A model generated the notes under the pieces. The model did no database searches and was not told the origin of the DNA. It was given only the letters and a program-made list of their open reading frames with translations. Made by a program: the position numbers and the translations under genes. Positions 1 to 6,337 of a DNA stretch of 7,364 nt are shown here, piece by piece. The stretch covers positions 1-7,364 of the forward strand of contig JAEYZH010000072.1 in NCBI GenBank assembly GCA_023430685.1. Reading direction: 5' to 3'. The stretch's first letter is position 1, and the number at the start of each line of letters is the position of its first letter. Origin of the DNA: Pseudomonadota bacterium (GTDB taxonomy: Bacteria > Pseudomonadota > Gammaproteobacteria > Xanthomonadales > Rhodanobacteraceae).

Positions 1-336
1 GGCTACTGCTGGGGCGGCACCGTCGCGCTGCTCGCGTCGACGCGGCTCGGCCTGCCCGCGGTCAGCTACTACGGCGCGCGCAACGTCGCCTACCTCGACG
101 AGCGTCCGCAGGCACCGCTGATGTTCCATTTCGGCGCGAACGACGAATCGATACCGCCGGAGGCGATCGAGCGCCATCGCGCGGCGCTGCCAGGGGCGGA
201 GGTCCACGTCTATCCCGCGGGGCACGCGTTCAACCGCGACGTCGACCCGGCGGCCTGGCACGAACCGAGTGCGCGGCTCGCATGCGAGCGCACGCTCGCG
301 TTCCTCCACCGCCATCTCGCGGGCGGCGCCGCATGA
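1..336 (+). CDS. Dienelactone hydrolase family protein, C-terminal part (5' truncated by window edge)
   Basis: Frame 1 is open from the first base to a TGA at 334-336, giving 111 residues of an alpha/beta-hydrolase of the dienelactone hydrolase (DLH) family. The visible part starts at the nucleophile elbow GYCWGG, with Cys at fragment residue 3. Asp follows at 48 (in GAND) and His at 75 (in GHAF), so the Cys-Asp-His triad is complete and its spacing is close to that of the classical Pseudomonas enzyme. About half of a usual 220-240 aa protein lies upstream of the window. The family hydrolyses dienelactones and other esters or lactones in the cytoplasm. The real substrate cannot be read from the sequence, and nothing nearby belongs to aromatic degradation. 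The stop codon overlaps the next start (ATGA), so it is probably the upstream member of the same operon. The first Met inside the fragment, at 121, is internal and not the start. Confidence 0.9.
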   Translation, partial: GYCWGGTVALLASTRLGLPAVSYYGARNVAYLDERPQAPLMFHFGANDESIPPEAIERHRAALPGAEVHVYPAGHAFNRDVDPAAWHEPSARLACERTLAFLHRHLAGGAA

Positions 337-746
337 GCTTCTCGATCGATCCGCGCCTTGCCGCCGAGAGTTGGCCGATCGGCGAATTGCCGCTGTCGAG
401 CCTGCTGCTGATGGACGATGCGCGCTACCCCTGGCTGCTGCTGGTGCCGCGCATCGCGGGCGCGCGCGAGCTGCTCGACCTCGACGAGGCCGACCGCGCG
501 ATGCTGCTCGGCGAATTGAGCCTCGCCTCGCGCGCGCTCGAGACGCTGTTCTCGCCCGACAAGCTCAACATCGCCGCGCTCGGCAACGTCGTGCCGCAAC
601 TGCACGTGCACGTCCTCGCACGCTACCAGTCGGACGAAGCCTGGCCACAACCGGTCTGGGGTCGCGGCGCGCGCGTGCCCTACGAAGCGGAACTGCGCGA
701 GCAGCGCATCGCCGCGCTGCGCGGCGCGCTCAAACCGGTCGCCTGA
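333..746 (+). CDS. HIT-family (histidine triad) hydrolase
   Basis: This 137-aa protein belongs to the HIT superfamily, whose members hydrolyse or transfer nucleotidyl groups (nucleoside phosphoramidates, dinucleoside polyphosphates, adenylates) through a histidine nucleophile. The diagnostic stretch is VPQLHVHVLARY at residues 87-98. His91 fits the nucleophile and His93 the last His of the triad. The first triad position is Gln89 instead of His. From memory this variant is common in a proteobacterial subgroup, so it does not indicate a dead enzyme. A conserved-looking tail, DEAWPQPVWG (101-110), follows. The ATG at 333 is chosen because it overlaps the preceding stop as ATGA and the protein then begins directly with the domain. 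The same frame is open upstream from 282, but that would add an Arg/Pro-rich shadow of the hydrolase gene. No signal peptide or membrane segment is visible, so it is cytoplasmic. Its substrate and its relation to 5-oxoproline metabolism are unknown. Confidence 0.88.
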   Translation: MSFSIDPRLAAESWPIGELPLSSLLLMDDARYPWLLLVPRIAGARELLDLDEADRAMLLGELSLASRALETLFSPDKLNIAALGNVVPQLHVHVLARYQSDEAWPQPVWGRGARVPYEAELREQRIAALRGALKPVA

Positions 747-1426
747 TGGACGCCATCGCCACCGACGACTGGTCGGTCGAGCCGGCCGGCGAGGCGATGC
801 TACTGCTGCGTTTCGGGTCGACGCTCGATGCAGCGCTGAACGCGCGCGTGCATGCGTTCGCCGATGCACTGCGCGATGCGCGCCTCGACGGCATCGTCGA
901 CATCGTGCCGGCCTACGCCTCGCTCGGCATCCACTACGATCCGCGCGCATGGGAAGACAACGACGGCATGCCCTGGCGACGCCTCGCGCGCGCATTGCGT
1001 GCACACGCACGTTCGGCGCCGACCCGTCGCGCGGCGCGCGCGGTGCAGGTGCCGGTGCGCTATGGCGGCGACGACGGTCCGGACCTCGAGCGCGTCGCCC
1101 GCCATGCAGGACTCGAGGCCGTCGAAGTGGTGCGACGCCATGCGGCCGCCACGTATCGCGTCGCGATGCTCGGATTCGCGCCGGGTTTTCCCTACCTGAT
1201 CGGACTCGACCCCGCGCTGCAGGTCGCGCGACGTGCCGAACCGCGCCTGCGCGTCCCGGCCGGATCGGTCGCGATCGGTGGCCTCCAGACCGGCATCTAT
1301 CCGCGCGAGCTGCCGGGCGGCTGGAACCTGGTCGGGCGCACGCCGCTGGTGCTGTTCGATGCGCGCGCCGAACCGCCCTGCCTGTTGGCCCCGGGCGACG
1401 ACGTACGCTTCCACGCGTTGCCGTGA
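746..1426 (+). CDS. pxpB: 5-oxoprolinase subunit PxpB
   Basis: This 226-aa protein is subunit B of the bacterial ATP-dependent 5-oxoprolinase PxpABC, formerly annotated KipI-like or allophanate hydrolase subunit 1. The complex converts 5-oxo-L-proline, ATP and water to L-glutamate, ADP and phosphate in the cytoplasm. Family blocks are clear: VPVRYGG (102-108), GFAPGFPYLIGLD (143-155), PAGSVAIGGLQTGIYP (171-186) and PGGWNLVGRTPL (190-201). The N-terminal third (about 10-70) carries the usual start of the family, ending in VPAYASLGIHYDP. Length matches the roughly 218 aa of E. coli PxpB. The ATG at 746-748 shares one base with the previous stop (TGATG), and GTGA joins it to pxpC, so translation is probably coupled on both sides. 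The same frame is open back to 269, but the extension is low-complexity Arg/Ala sequence antisense-like to the HIT gene and was not used. Confidence 0.96.
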   Translation: MDAIATDDWSVEPAGEAMLLLRFGSTLDAALNARVHAFADALRDARLDGIVDIVPAYASLGIHYDPRAWEDNDGMPWRRLARALRAHARSAPTRRAARAVQVPVRYGGDDGPDLERVARHAGLEAVEVVRRHAAATYRVAMLGFAPGFPYLIGLDPALQVARRAEPRLRVPAGSVAIGGLQTGIYPRELPGGWNLVGRTPLVLFDARAEPPCLLAPGDDVRFHALP

Positions 1427-2385
1427 GCCTCGCGGTACTGCGGCCGGGCACGCTGACCACGCTGCAGGATCGCGGCCGGCACGGCTGGCGTGCACTCGGC
1501 GTCGGCGCTGCCGGCGCGATGGACGACGTCTCGCTGCGACTCGCGAATGCCCTGGTCGGCAACGATGACGACGCCGTCGCGCTCGAACTGACCTGGTCCG
1601 GCCCGCGGCTGCGCTTCGAGAAGGACGCGCTGGTGGCGATCTGCGGGGCCGCCTGCGAAGCGCGCGTCGACGGAACCGCCGTTGCAGGATGGCGCCCGCT
1701 GCGCATCGACGCGGGCAGCGAACTCGATTGTGGCGCCTTGCGCCACGGTGCACGCGCCTGCCTCGCGATCGCGGGCGGCTTTGCGGTCGAACGCGTGCTG
1801 GGCAGCGGCGCGACCGACCTCAACGCCGGAATCGGCGCACTCGATGGACGCGCCCTGCGTGCAGGCGATCGGCTCGCATGGAACCCGCCGCGGATCCCGC
1901 TGCGCGCGCGGCGCTGGTCGCTCGATCCGCACCCCTGGTTCGATGGCCATGCGGATGCGCCGATCCGGCTGATCGCGGGCAGCCATGCCGGGCTGCTCGA
2001 TGCCGCTTCGAGCGAGGCGCTGCACGCGGCGAGGTTCAGCGTGCACGCCGATTCGAACCGCGTCGGCATCCGGCTCGAGGGTCCGACGCTCACGCTCGCT
2101 TCGGCGTTCGAAGCGGTCAGCGAGCCGGTCGCGCGCGGCACCGTGCAACTGCCGCCCGCGGGACGACCGATCCTGCTGATGGCCGAGCACCCGACCACCG
2201 GCGGCTATCCGCGCATCGGCCAGGTCGCCGCGATCGACCTGCCACGCGTCGCGCAGCGCCGACCCGGCGATCCGGTCCGCTTCCAGGCGATCGGACTCGA
2301 CGAGGCGCAATCGCGCTATCTTGCACGCGAACGCGCGCTCGAGCGCCTGATCCTGTCGATGACCCAGCGCCTTGCCGATGACTGA
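1423..2385 (+). CDS. pxpC: 5-oxoprolinase subunit PxpC
   Basis: This 320-aa protein is subunit C of 5-oxoprolinase, formerly annotated as a biotin-dependent carboxyltransferase-like protein, KipA-like, or allophanate hydrolase subunit 2. It pairs with PxpB to form the part of the complex that works with PxpA. Family blocks in order are RPGTLTTLQDRGRHGWR (7-23), GVGAAGAMDD (26-35), ANALVGND (41-48), AIAGGFAVERVLGSGATDLN (115-134), SNRVGIRLEG (211-220) and GTVQLPPAGRPI (239-250), followed by TTGGYPRIG (258-266). Length agrees with the usual 300-330 aa. The start is a GTG at 1423 overlapping the pxpB stop (GTGA). It places the protein start three residues before the conserved VLRPG block. The frame is open upstream to 949, but that part is a shadow of pxpB. 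The 3' end overlaps the pxpA start by 8 nt. No sign of damage or foreign base composition is visible. Confidence 0.95.
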   Translation: MSLAVLRPGTLTTLQDRGRHGWRALGVGAAGAMDDVSLRLANALVGNDDDAVALELTWSGPRLRFEKDALVAICGAACEARVDGTAVAGWRPLRIDAGSELDCGALRHGARACLAIAGGFAVERVLGSGATDLNAGIGALDGRALRAGDRLAWNPPRIPLRARRWSLDPHPWFDGHADAPIRLIAGSHAGLLDAASSEALHAARFSVHADSNRVGIRLEGPTLTLASAFEAVSEPVARGTVQLPPAGRPILLMAEHPTTGGYPRIGQVAAIDLPRVAQRRPGDPVRFQAIGLDEAQSRYLARERALERLILSMTQRLADD

Positions 2386-3175
2386 CGCCTCCCCACCCGC
2401 GCGCGCAGCGCGCACGATCGACCTCAACTGCGACCTCGGCGAGTCGTTCGGCGCGTGGCGCATGGGTTCCGACGCTGACGTGATGCCGCACGTCAGTTCG
2501 GCCAACATCGCCTGCGGGTTCCATGCGGGTGATCCCGTGACGATGCGGCGCACGGTCGAACTCGCGGGCGCGGCCGGCGTCGTGATCGGCGCGCATGTCG
2601 CGCTGCCGGACCTGCAGGGTTTCGGCCGGCGCGAGATGCGCATCAGCGCGGACGAGGCGTATGCGATGACGCTGTACCAGATTGGCGCGCTGTCCGCGTT
2701 CGCGCGCGCGGCCGGCACCTTCCTCAGGCACGTGAAGCCGCACGGCGCGCTTTACACGATGGCCGCCGCCGACCCGCTGCTCGCGCGCGCGATCGCGTCG
2801 GCCGTGCACGACTGCGATCCGATGCTGGTGCTGGTCGGGCTCGCGGGCAGCGAGTTGCCGCGCGCGGGCGAGCGCTGCGGCCTTAGAGTCGCGCACGAGG
2901 CGTTCGCAGACCGGCGCTACCGGCGCGACGGCAGCCTGGTGCCCCGCAGCGGAACCGGCGCGGTCATCGACGACGTCGACGAAGCGATTGCGCAGGCGAT
3001 CGCGATCGCGACCGGCGACGCGATCGGCGCGGATGACGGAAGCCGGCTGCGACTGCGCGCCGATACCCTCTGCGTCCACGGCGACCATGCCGATTCCGCG
3101 TTGCGTGCCCGTCGCTTGCGCGAGGCGCTCCTGCACGCAGGCGTCGCGATCGCGGCCCCGGGCATGCGCGCATGA
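2378..3175 (+). CDS. pxpA: 5-oxoprolinase subunit PxpA (LamB/YcsF family)
   Basis: This 265-aa protein is subunit A of PxpABC, of the LamB/YcsF family, with the TIM-barrel-like fold thought to carry out ring opening of 5-oxoproline. Signature blocks are DLNCDLGESFG (15-25), SANIACGFHAGDP (41-53), GFGRREM (81-87), VKPHGALY (119-126), HEAFADRRYRRDGSLVPR (173-190) and CVHGD (232-236). The segment after GAH (71-73) reads VALPD, where many members have a Pro-containing HPGYPD-type sequence. I take this as family variation. The protein is slightly longer than E. coli PxpA (244 aa), mostly from about 13 extra N-terminal residues. The start chosen is ATG 2378. A TTG at 2372 in the same frame would add two residues and cannot be excluded. 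No strong ribosome-binding site precedes it, so coupling to pxpC through the 8-nt overlap is likely. The stop overlaps the next start as ATGA. Confidence 0.96.
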   Translation: MTDASPPARAARTIDLNCDLGESFGAWRMGSDADVMPHVSSANIACGFHAGDPVTMRRTVELAGAAGVVIGAHVALPDLQGFGRREMRISADEAYAMTLYQIGALSAFARAAGTFLRHVKPHGALYTMAAADPLLARAIASAVHDCDPMLVLVGLAGSELPRAGERCGLRVAHEAFADRRYRRDGSLVPRSGTGAVIDDVDEAIAQAIAIATGDAIGADDGSRLRLRADTLCVHGDHADSALRARRLREALLHAGVAIAAPGMRA

Positions 3176-3879
3176 GCTACTGGCCGCTGCTCGGCGTGGC
3201 CGTGGTGGTCGCGGGCTTCGTGCTGCGCCGAAATCCCGCGCTGGTCGTGGTCGTCGCGGGCCTCGTCAGCGGCGTCGCGGCAGGCATGCGCCTCGACGAA
3301 CTGCTCGCGCTGCTCGGCACCTCGTTCGTCAGCAATCGCGCCCTGTTGCTGTTCGTGTTGACCCTGCCGGTGATCGGCCTGCTCGAGCACCACGGCCTGC
3401 GCGAGCGTGCCCAGGCCTGGATCGCGGGCTTTCGCGGCCTGACCCTCGCGCGCCTGCTGGTGTCCTACCTCGGATTGCGCCAGCTGTTGTCGATGTTCGG
3501 GCTCATCGACCTCGCCGGCCACGCGCAGACCGTGCGTCCGCTGCTCGCCCCGATGAGCGAGGCCGCTGCGGCCCGCGAGGGCGGCCCGCTGTCGCCGGCG
3601 CAGCGCGACGAGGTGCGCGCGCTGGCCGCGGCCACCGACAACGTCGGGCGCTTCTTCGGCGAAGACGTGTTCCTCGCGTTCGGCGCGGTGCTGCTGATCC
3701 AGGGCCTGTACGAGCGCCAGGGGATCCTGCTGGAACCGCTCGAGATCGCGCTGTGGGCACTGCCGACCGCGATCGCGGCATTCGCGATCCATGCGCTGCG
3801 CATCGCCTGGGTCGGCCACCGGCTCGCGCGCAGCGCCGCGGCGCCAGGCGATGGAGCGCGCGTCGATGCTGCGGATTGA
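3172..3879 (+). CDS. DUF969 family membrane protein, putative 5-oxoproline transporter subunit
   Basis: This 235-aa integral membrane protein of the DUF969 family is almost always encoded beside a DUF979 protein. The pair is annotated in current databases as a 5-oxoproline transporter, and its position between pxpA and pcp fits that role. Hydrophobic segments lie near residues 4-18, 22-38, 56-72, 92-108, 165-180 and 189-211. Recognisable family blocks are GHAQTVRPLLAPM (116-128) and ATDNVGRFFGEDVF (154-167), the latter just before a membrane segment and rich in charged residues. The C-terminal 20 residues are Ala/Gly/Asp-rich and probably cytoplasmic. The ATG at 3172 overlaps the pxpA stop (ATGA). 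The final 14 nt overlap the start of the DUF979 gene, so the two halves are likely made in a fixed ratio. The transport function comes from family knowledge and context; no substrate site can be read directly. Confidence 0.9.
   Translation: MSYWPLLGVAVVVAGFVLRRNPALVVVVAGLVSGVAAGMRLDELLALLGTSFVSNRALLLFVLTLPVIGLLEHHGLRERAQAWIAGFRGLTLARLLVSYLGLRQLLSMFGLIDLAGHAQTVRPLLAPMSEAAAAREGGPLSPAQRDEVRALAAATDNVGRFFGEDVFLAFGAVLLIQGLYERQGILLEPLEIALWALPTAIAAFAIHALRIAWVGHRLARSAAAPGDGARVDAAD
3853..3856 (+). promoter_or_regulatory. Ribosome-binding site that decides the DUF979 start
   Basis: GGAG lies 9 nt before ATG 3866 and inside the end of the DUF969 gene. It supports 3866 over the in-frame ATG at 3851, whose upstream sequence is only a weak AGGCG immediately next to it. 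The protein from 3866 also begins with the family-typical RIEHVYWLVG. Confidence 0.55.
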
Positions 3880-4837
3880 ACACGTCTACTGGCTCGTCGG
3901 CGCGTTCCTGCTCGGCGCGGCGGTGATCAACCTGCGCGCGCGGCGCTGGTCCGCGGGTGCGTTCTGGTCGATCCTCGCGACGCCGTTCCTGTTCGGCGAG
4001 GCGGTGCTCGCCGCGAACGCGCGCGACGTGCAGTGGCCCGCGCAGGCGATGGGCATCGCGGTCATCGCGCTCGGCGTGCTCGCCGCGCGTGGTCGGCTGC
4101 GACTTGCGCCCGATGGCGCGTCCGAGATCCAGGCGCGCGTCGAGAGCGCGCTGCGCTTCGGCAACCGCCTGTTCGCGCCTGCGCTCGCGATTCCGCTGCT
4201 GACCCTCGCGTTCGTGCTGTCGGCCAGCTACCTGCGTTGGGGCGATGCGCAACTCATCGATGTTTCGCAGACCACGCTGGTCTCGCTCGGCATCGCCTGC
4301 GTGCTCGCGACCGCGATCGCATTGCGCACGACGCGCAGCCGCTTCCCGATCGCGTTGCAACAAGGCACGCGCCTGCTCGATGCGCTGGGCTGGGCCGCGC
4401 TGCTGCCGATGCTGCTCGCGACGCTCGGCAGCGTGTTCGCCGCGACCGGCGTCGGCGATGCGATCGCCGAACTCGTCGGAGCACTGATCCCGGTCGACAG
4501 CCGCCTCGCCTGCCTGCTCGCGTTCGCCCTCGGCATGGTGGTGTTCACGGTCGTGATGGGGAATGCATTCGCCGCGTTCCCGGTGATGATGGCCGGCATC
4601 GGCCTGCCGCTGCTGGTGCTGCGGCACGGCGCCGATCCCGCGCCGCTCGGCGCGATCGGCATGCTGACCGGCTACTGCGGCACCCTGCTGACGCCAATGG
4701 CCGCGAACTTCAACATCGTGCCCGCGGTGCTGCTCGAACTGCCCGACCAGTACGGCGTGATCCGCGCGCAGGTGGTGACCGCGCTCGCGCTGCTGGTCGT
4801 CAACGTGCTCCTGATGTGGCTACTGGTGTTCCGCTGA
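3866..4837 (+). CDS. DUF979 family membrane protein, putative 5-oxoproline transporter subunit
   Basis: This 323-aa polytopic membrane protein of the DUF979 family is the larger partner of the DUF969 protein encoded just upstream. It starts MLRIEHVYWLVG and has about eight or nine hydrophobic segments, for example near residues 7-23, 33-49, 62-75, 104-120, 137-152, 174-194, 214-230, 234-252 and 303-321. The best conserved part is C-terminal: VVMGNAFAAFPVMMAGIGLP (229-248) and GMLTGYCGTLLTPMAANFN (265-283), followed by IVPAVLLEL. The Gly/Asn/Pro-rich breaks inside hydrophobic stretches are of the kind found in ion-coupled carriers. Inner-membrane location and cooperation with DUF969 in 5-oxoproline uptake are inferred from family knowledge and from the pxp/pcp neighbourhood. 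The start at 3866 follows a GGAG. Starts at 3851 or 3791 would add a charged Arg/Ala leader read out of frame from the DUF969 gene. A 10-nt gap separates it from pcp. Confidence 0.9.
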   Translation: MLRIEHVYWLVGAFLLGAAVINLRARRWSAGAFWSILATPFLFGEAVLAANARDVQWPAQAMGIAVIALGVLAARGRLRLAPDGASEIQARVESALRFGNRLFAPALAIPLLTLAFVLSASYLRWGDAQLIDVSQTTLVSLGIACVLATAIALRTTRSRFPIALQQGTRLLDALGWAALLPMLLATLGSVFAATGVGDAIAELVGALIPVDSRLACLLAFALGMVVFTVVMGNAFAAFPVMMAGIGLPLLVLRHGADPAPLGAIGMLTGYCGTLLTPMAANFNIVPAVLLELPDQYGVIRAQVVTALALLVVNVLLMWLLVFR

Positions 4838-4840
4838 GGA
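4837..4840 (+). promoter_or_regulatory. Ribosome-binding site of pcp
   Basis: AGGA begins on the last base of the DUF979 stop codon and sits 7 nt before ATG 4848. This is the only junction in the plus-strand operon with a true intergenic leader, so pcp can be initiated independently of its upstream neighbour. An ATG at 4843 is in another frame and leads nowhere useful. Confidence 0.6.
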
Positions 4841-4847
4841 CGATGGC

Positions 4848-5525
4848 ATGACGCGGCTGCGCGATCGAGATCCGGCCGGACCCGTGGTGCTGCTGACCGG
4901 CTTCGAGCCGTTCGACGGCGAGAGCGTGAACCCGTCCCAGGACGTCGTCGGCGTGCTCGATGGCGAGTGCGTCGCCGGGCACCGCATCGTCGGCGCGGTG
5001 CTGCCGGTCGCGTTCGCCGCGACGCTGCCACTGCTCGACGACCTGCTCGACCGCCATCGCCCGGTGCTCGCGATCGCGCTCGGCCAGGCCGGCGGGCGCA
5101 GCGAAATCGGCATCGAACGCATCGCGATCAACCTGATCGATGCGCGCATCCCCGATGCCGACGGCCTGCAACCCGTCGACGCCACAGTCATCGAAGGCGC
5201 CCCCTTCGCATGTCCGACGCTGCTGCCGGCCAAGGCGATCACCGCGCACCTGCGCGCACTCGGCATTCCCGCGGCGCTCTCGCTGAGCGCGGGCAGCTAC
5301 GTCTGCAACCAGGTGTTCTTCGCGCTCGTGCACGCGATCGGCGGGCGCCTTCCCGGCGCGCGAGGCGGTTTCGTGCACCTGCCGTGGCTGCCCTCGCAGG
5401 TCGTGGAGCGCCCGGGGCAGCCGAGCATGGCGCTCGCGACGATGGTCGAGGGCGTGCGCGCGGCGATCGCCTGCGCGCTCGCGACGCCTCGCGACCTCGA
5501 CGTCGCGGGCGGCGCCACGCACTGA
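4848..5525 (+). CDS. pcp: Pyroglutamyl-peptidase I (pyrrolidone-carboxylate peptidase)
   Basis: This 225-aa cysteine peptidase of family C15 removes an N-terminal pyroglutamyl residue from peptides, releasing 5-oxoproline. The sequence shows LTGFEPFDGESVNPS (16-30), GQAGGRSEIGIERIAIN (79-95), SAGSYVCNQVFF (147-158) and HLPWLP (177-182). The catalytic triad can be placed as Glu90, Cys153 and His177. The spacings of 63 and 24 residues equal those of the Bacillus amyloliquefaciens enzyme (Glu81, Cys144, His168). An N-terminal extension of about 10 residues (TRLRDRDPAG) precedes the first strand. There is no signal peptide, so the enzyme is cytoplasmic and acts on imported or internally produced peptides. 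As the last gene of the operon, it feeds the same substrate to PxpABC that the DUF969/DUF979 carrier would import. Its stop is 6 nt from the stop of the converging minus-strand gene. All key residues are present. Confidence 0.97.
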   Translation: MTRLRDRDPAGPVVLLTGFEPFDGESVNPSQDVVGVLDGECVAGHRIVGAVLPVAFAATLPLLDDLLDRHRPVLAIALGQAGGRSEIGIERIAINLIDARIPDADGLQPVDATVIEGAPFACPTLLPAKAITAHLRALGIPAALSLSAGSYVCNQVFFALVHAIGGRLPGARGGFVHLPWLPSQVVERPGQPSMALATMVEGVRAAIACALATPRDLDVAGGATH

Positions 5526-5531
5526 TGCGCG

Positions 5532-6215
5532 CTACGTGCGCTCGCAGGATTCGGCTGCGTCACCGGCCAGCTCGATGATGACCTCGCCGGTGGCCGCGTA
5601 GGGAAGCCTCAGCTTGACCGCATCGGTCGAGTAGTAGAAGCCGCCGCGCGTCGGCGCCTTGACCGCATTGCGGGCTTTCGCTTCGTAGGCCTTGCCGACC
5701 GCCTTCGGCGTCGTCGCGATCGCGAAGCGGCGCACCTTTGCGAGCTCGGCGCAACCGAGCAGTCGCGTGCGGCGGAACGGGCGGATGTCCACGTGCATCG
5801 GCGCGACTTCGACTTTCGATGCGACCTCGTCGTCGTCGCCGAGCACGTAGAGCAGCGGCTTGAACACGACGTTGCCGCGGCCATCGGGATTGTCGCGCGC
5901 GATCACCTGCACGCGCAGCGAGGCGGCATCGACCGGCGCGGGTAGTTCGATGATCCGGTAGCGGCTGCGCCCATCCGGGAAGTCGCGTTCGGGCGCCTGC
6001 GTGTCGACCACGATGCGCGTCTGTTCGCCCGTCGCGAGCATGACCGGGCCGGCGACCGGGGCGTCGACGACACGGGCCTTCGCCCGACCTTCGCCGAACA
6101 GGCGTTCCTTCCATTGCGAGAATGTCTCGCCGACCACGCGCAGCGGATTGGCGGCGATCACGGGCGTGCACGCGAGGAGGGCGCACAGCGCGCAGCAGAG
6201 ACGGGATGCGGGCAT
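5532..6215 (-). CDS. Exported protein of unknown function, faintly MalM-like
   Basis: I do not recognise this 227-aa protein firmly. It begins with a secretion signal (Arg5, then the hydrophobic, Cys-rich run LCCALCALLAC). There are two possible exits. Signal peptidase I could cut after VIA (residue 21). Alternatively LLAC (13-16) could serve as a lipobox with Cys16 lipidated. The mature part is beta-rich and includes DFPDGRSRYRIIELP (78-92), VVFKPLLYVLGDDDEV (116-131) and a C-terminal GEVIIEL (210-216). Two Cys remain, C155 and C224, which could form a disulfide. The order of a strand naming a value (LYVLGDDDEV), then RRFAIATTPKAVGKAY (162-177), then a closing strand recalls maltose-operon protein MalM. 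This is only a resemblance in pattern, and no mal gene is nearby. The start at 6213-6215 is supported by AAGGAG at 6227-6232, 11 nt upstream. It may be the third gene of a minus-strand group, 122 nt after the preceding gene. Confidence 0.75.
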   Translation of the reverse strand: MPASRLCCALCALLACTPVIAANPLRVVGETFSQWKERLFGEGRAKARVVDAPVAGPVMLATGEQTRIVVDTQAPERDFPDGRSRYRIIELPAPVDAASLRVQVIARDNPDGRGNVVFKPLLYVLGDDDEVASKVEVAPMHVDIRPFRRTRLLGCAELAKVRRFAIATTPKAVGKAYEAKARNAVKAPTRGGFYYSTDAVKLRLPYAATGEVIIELAGDAAESCERT

Positions 6216-6256
6216 TGCGGGAGAGGCTCCTTGGCGGTGGACGCGCCGCCCCGCGG

Positions 6257-6273
6257 ACGCGGCGTCGCCGCGT
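6257..6273. terminator. GC-rich hairpin between two minus-strand genes
   Basis: ACGCGGC at 6257-6263 and GCCGCGT at 6267-6273 are exact inverted repeats around a 3-nt loop, a perfect 7-bp stem. It lies in the 122-nt gap between the stop of the 142-aa gene (6338) and the start of the 227-aa gene (6215). No T-run follows on either strand, so it is not a classical intrinsic terminator. It could be a Rho-independent-like pause, an RNA-stability element, or chance in GC-rich DNA. I see no convincing promoter in the rest of this gap. Confidence 0.35.
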
Positions 6274-6337
6274 TACCGCGCCCCTCCCCCGGCGGTCTCG
6301 TGGATGGGCGCGCGGCCGACACAGCCACGCGCGATGC

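Noticed and set aside
269..745. Upstream extension of the pxpB frame (start at 269) and of the HIT frame (start at 282)
   Set aside because: The added N-termini are low-complexity translations of the preceding genes out of frame. The overlapping starts at 746 and 333 give normal family lengths.
210..2198. Very long minus-strand open frame (662 codons) opposite HIT, pxpB and pxpC
   Set aside because: It is Arg/Ala/Pro/Ser-rich with no domain, and it lies antisense to three genes with clear family motifs. In GC-rich DNA stop codons are rare on the opposite strand, so it is a shadow.
746..2385. Reading PxpB/PxpC as urea amidolyase (allophanate hydrolase) or as the KipI/KipA sporulation regulators
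   Set aside because: These are older names for the same families. The adjacent pxpA, DUF969/DUF979 and pcp genes make 5-oxoprolinase the consistent assignment, and no urea or biotin-carboxylase gene is present in the window.
3791..3865. Longer DUF979 starts at 3791 or 3851
   Set aside because: They add a charged leader read from the DUF969 gene. The start at 3866 has a GGAG and the family-typical RIEHVYW beginning.
1297..4627. Further minus-strand open frames at 1297-2718, 2117-3136, 2917-3819 and 3503-4627
   Set aside because: They are Arg/Gln/His/Ala-rich without recognisable motifs and fully opposite pxpC, pxpA and the DUF969/DUF979 genes. They are antisense shadows.
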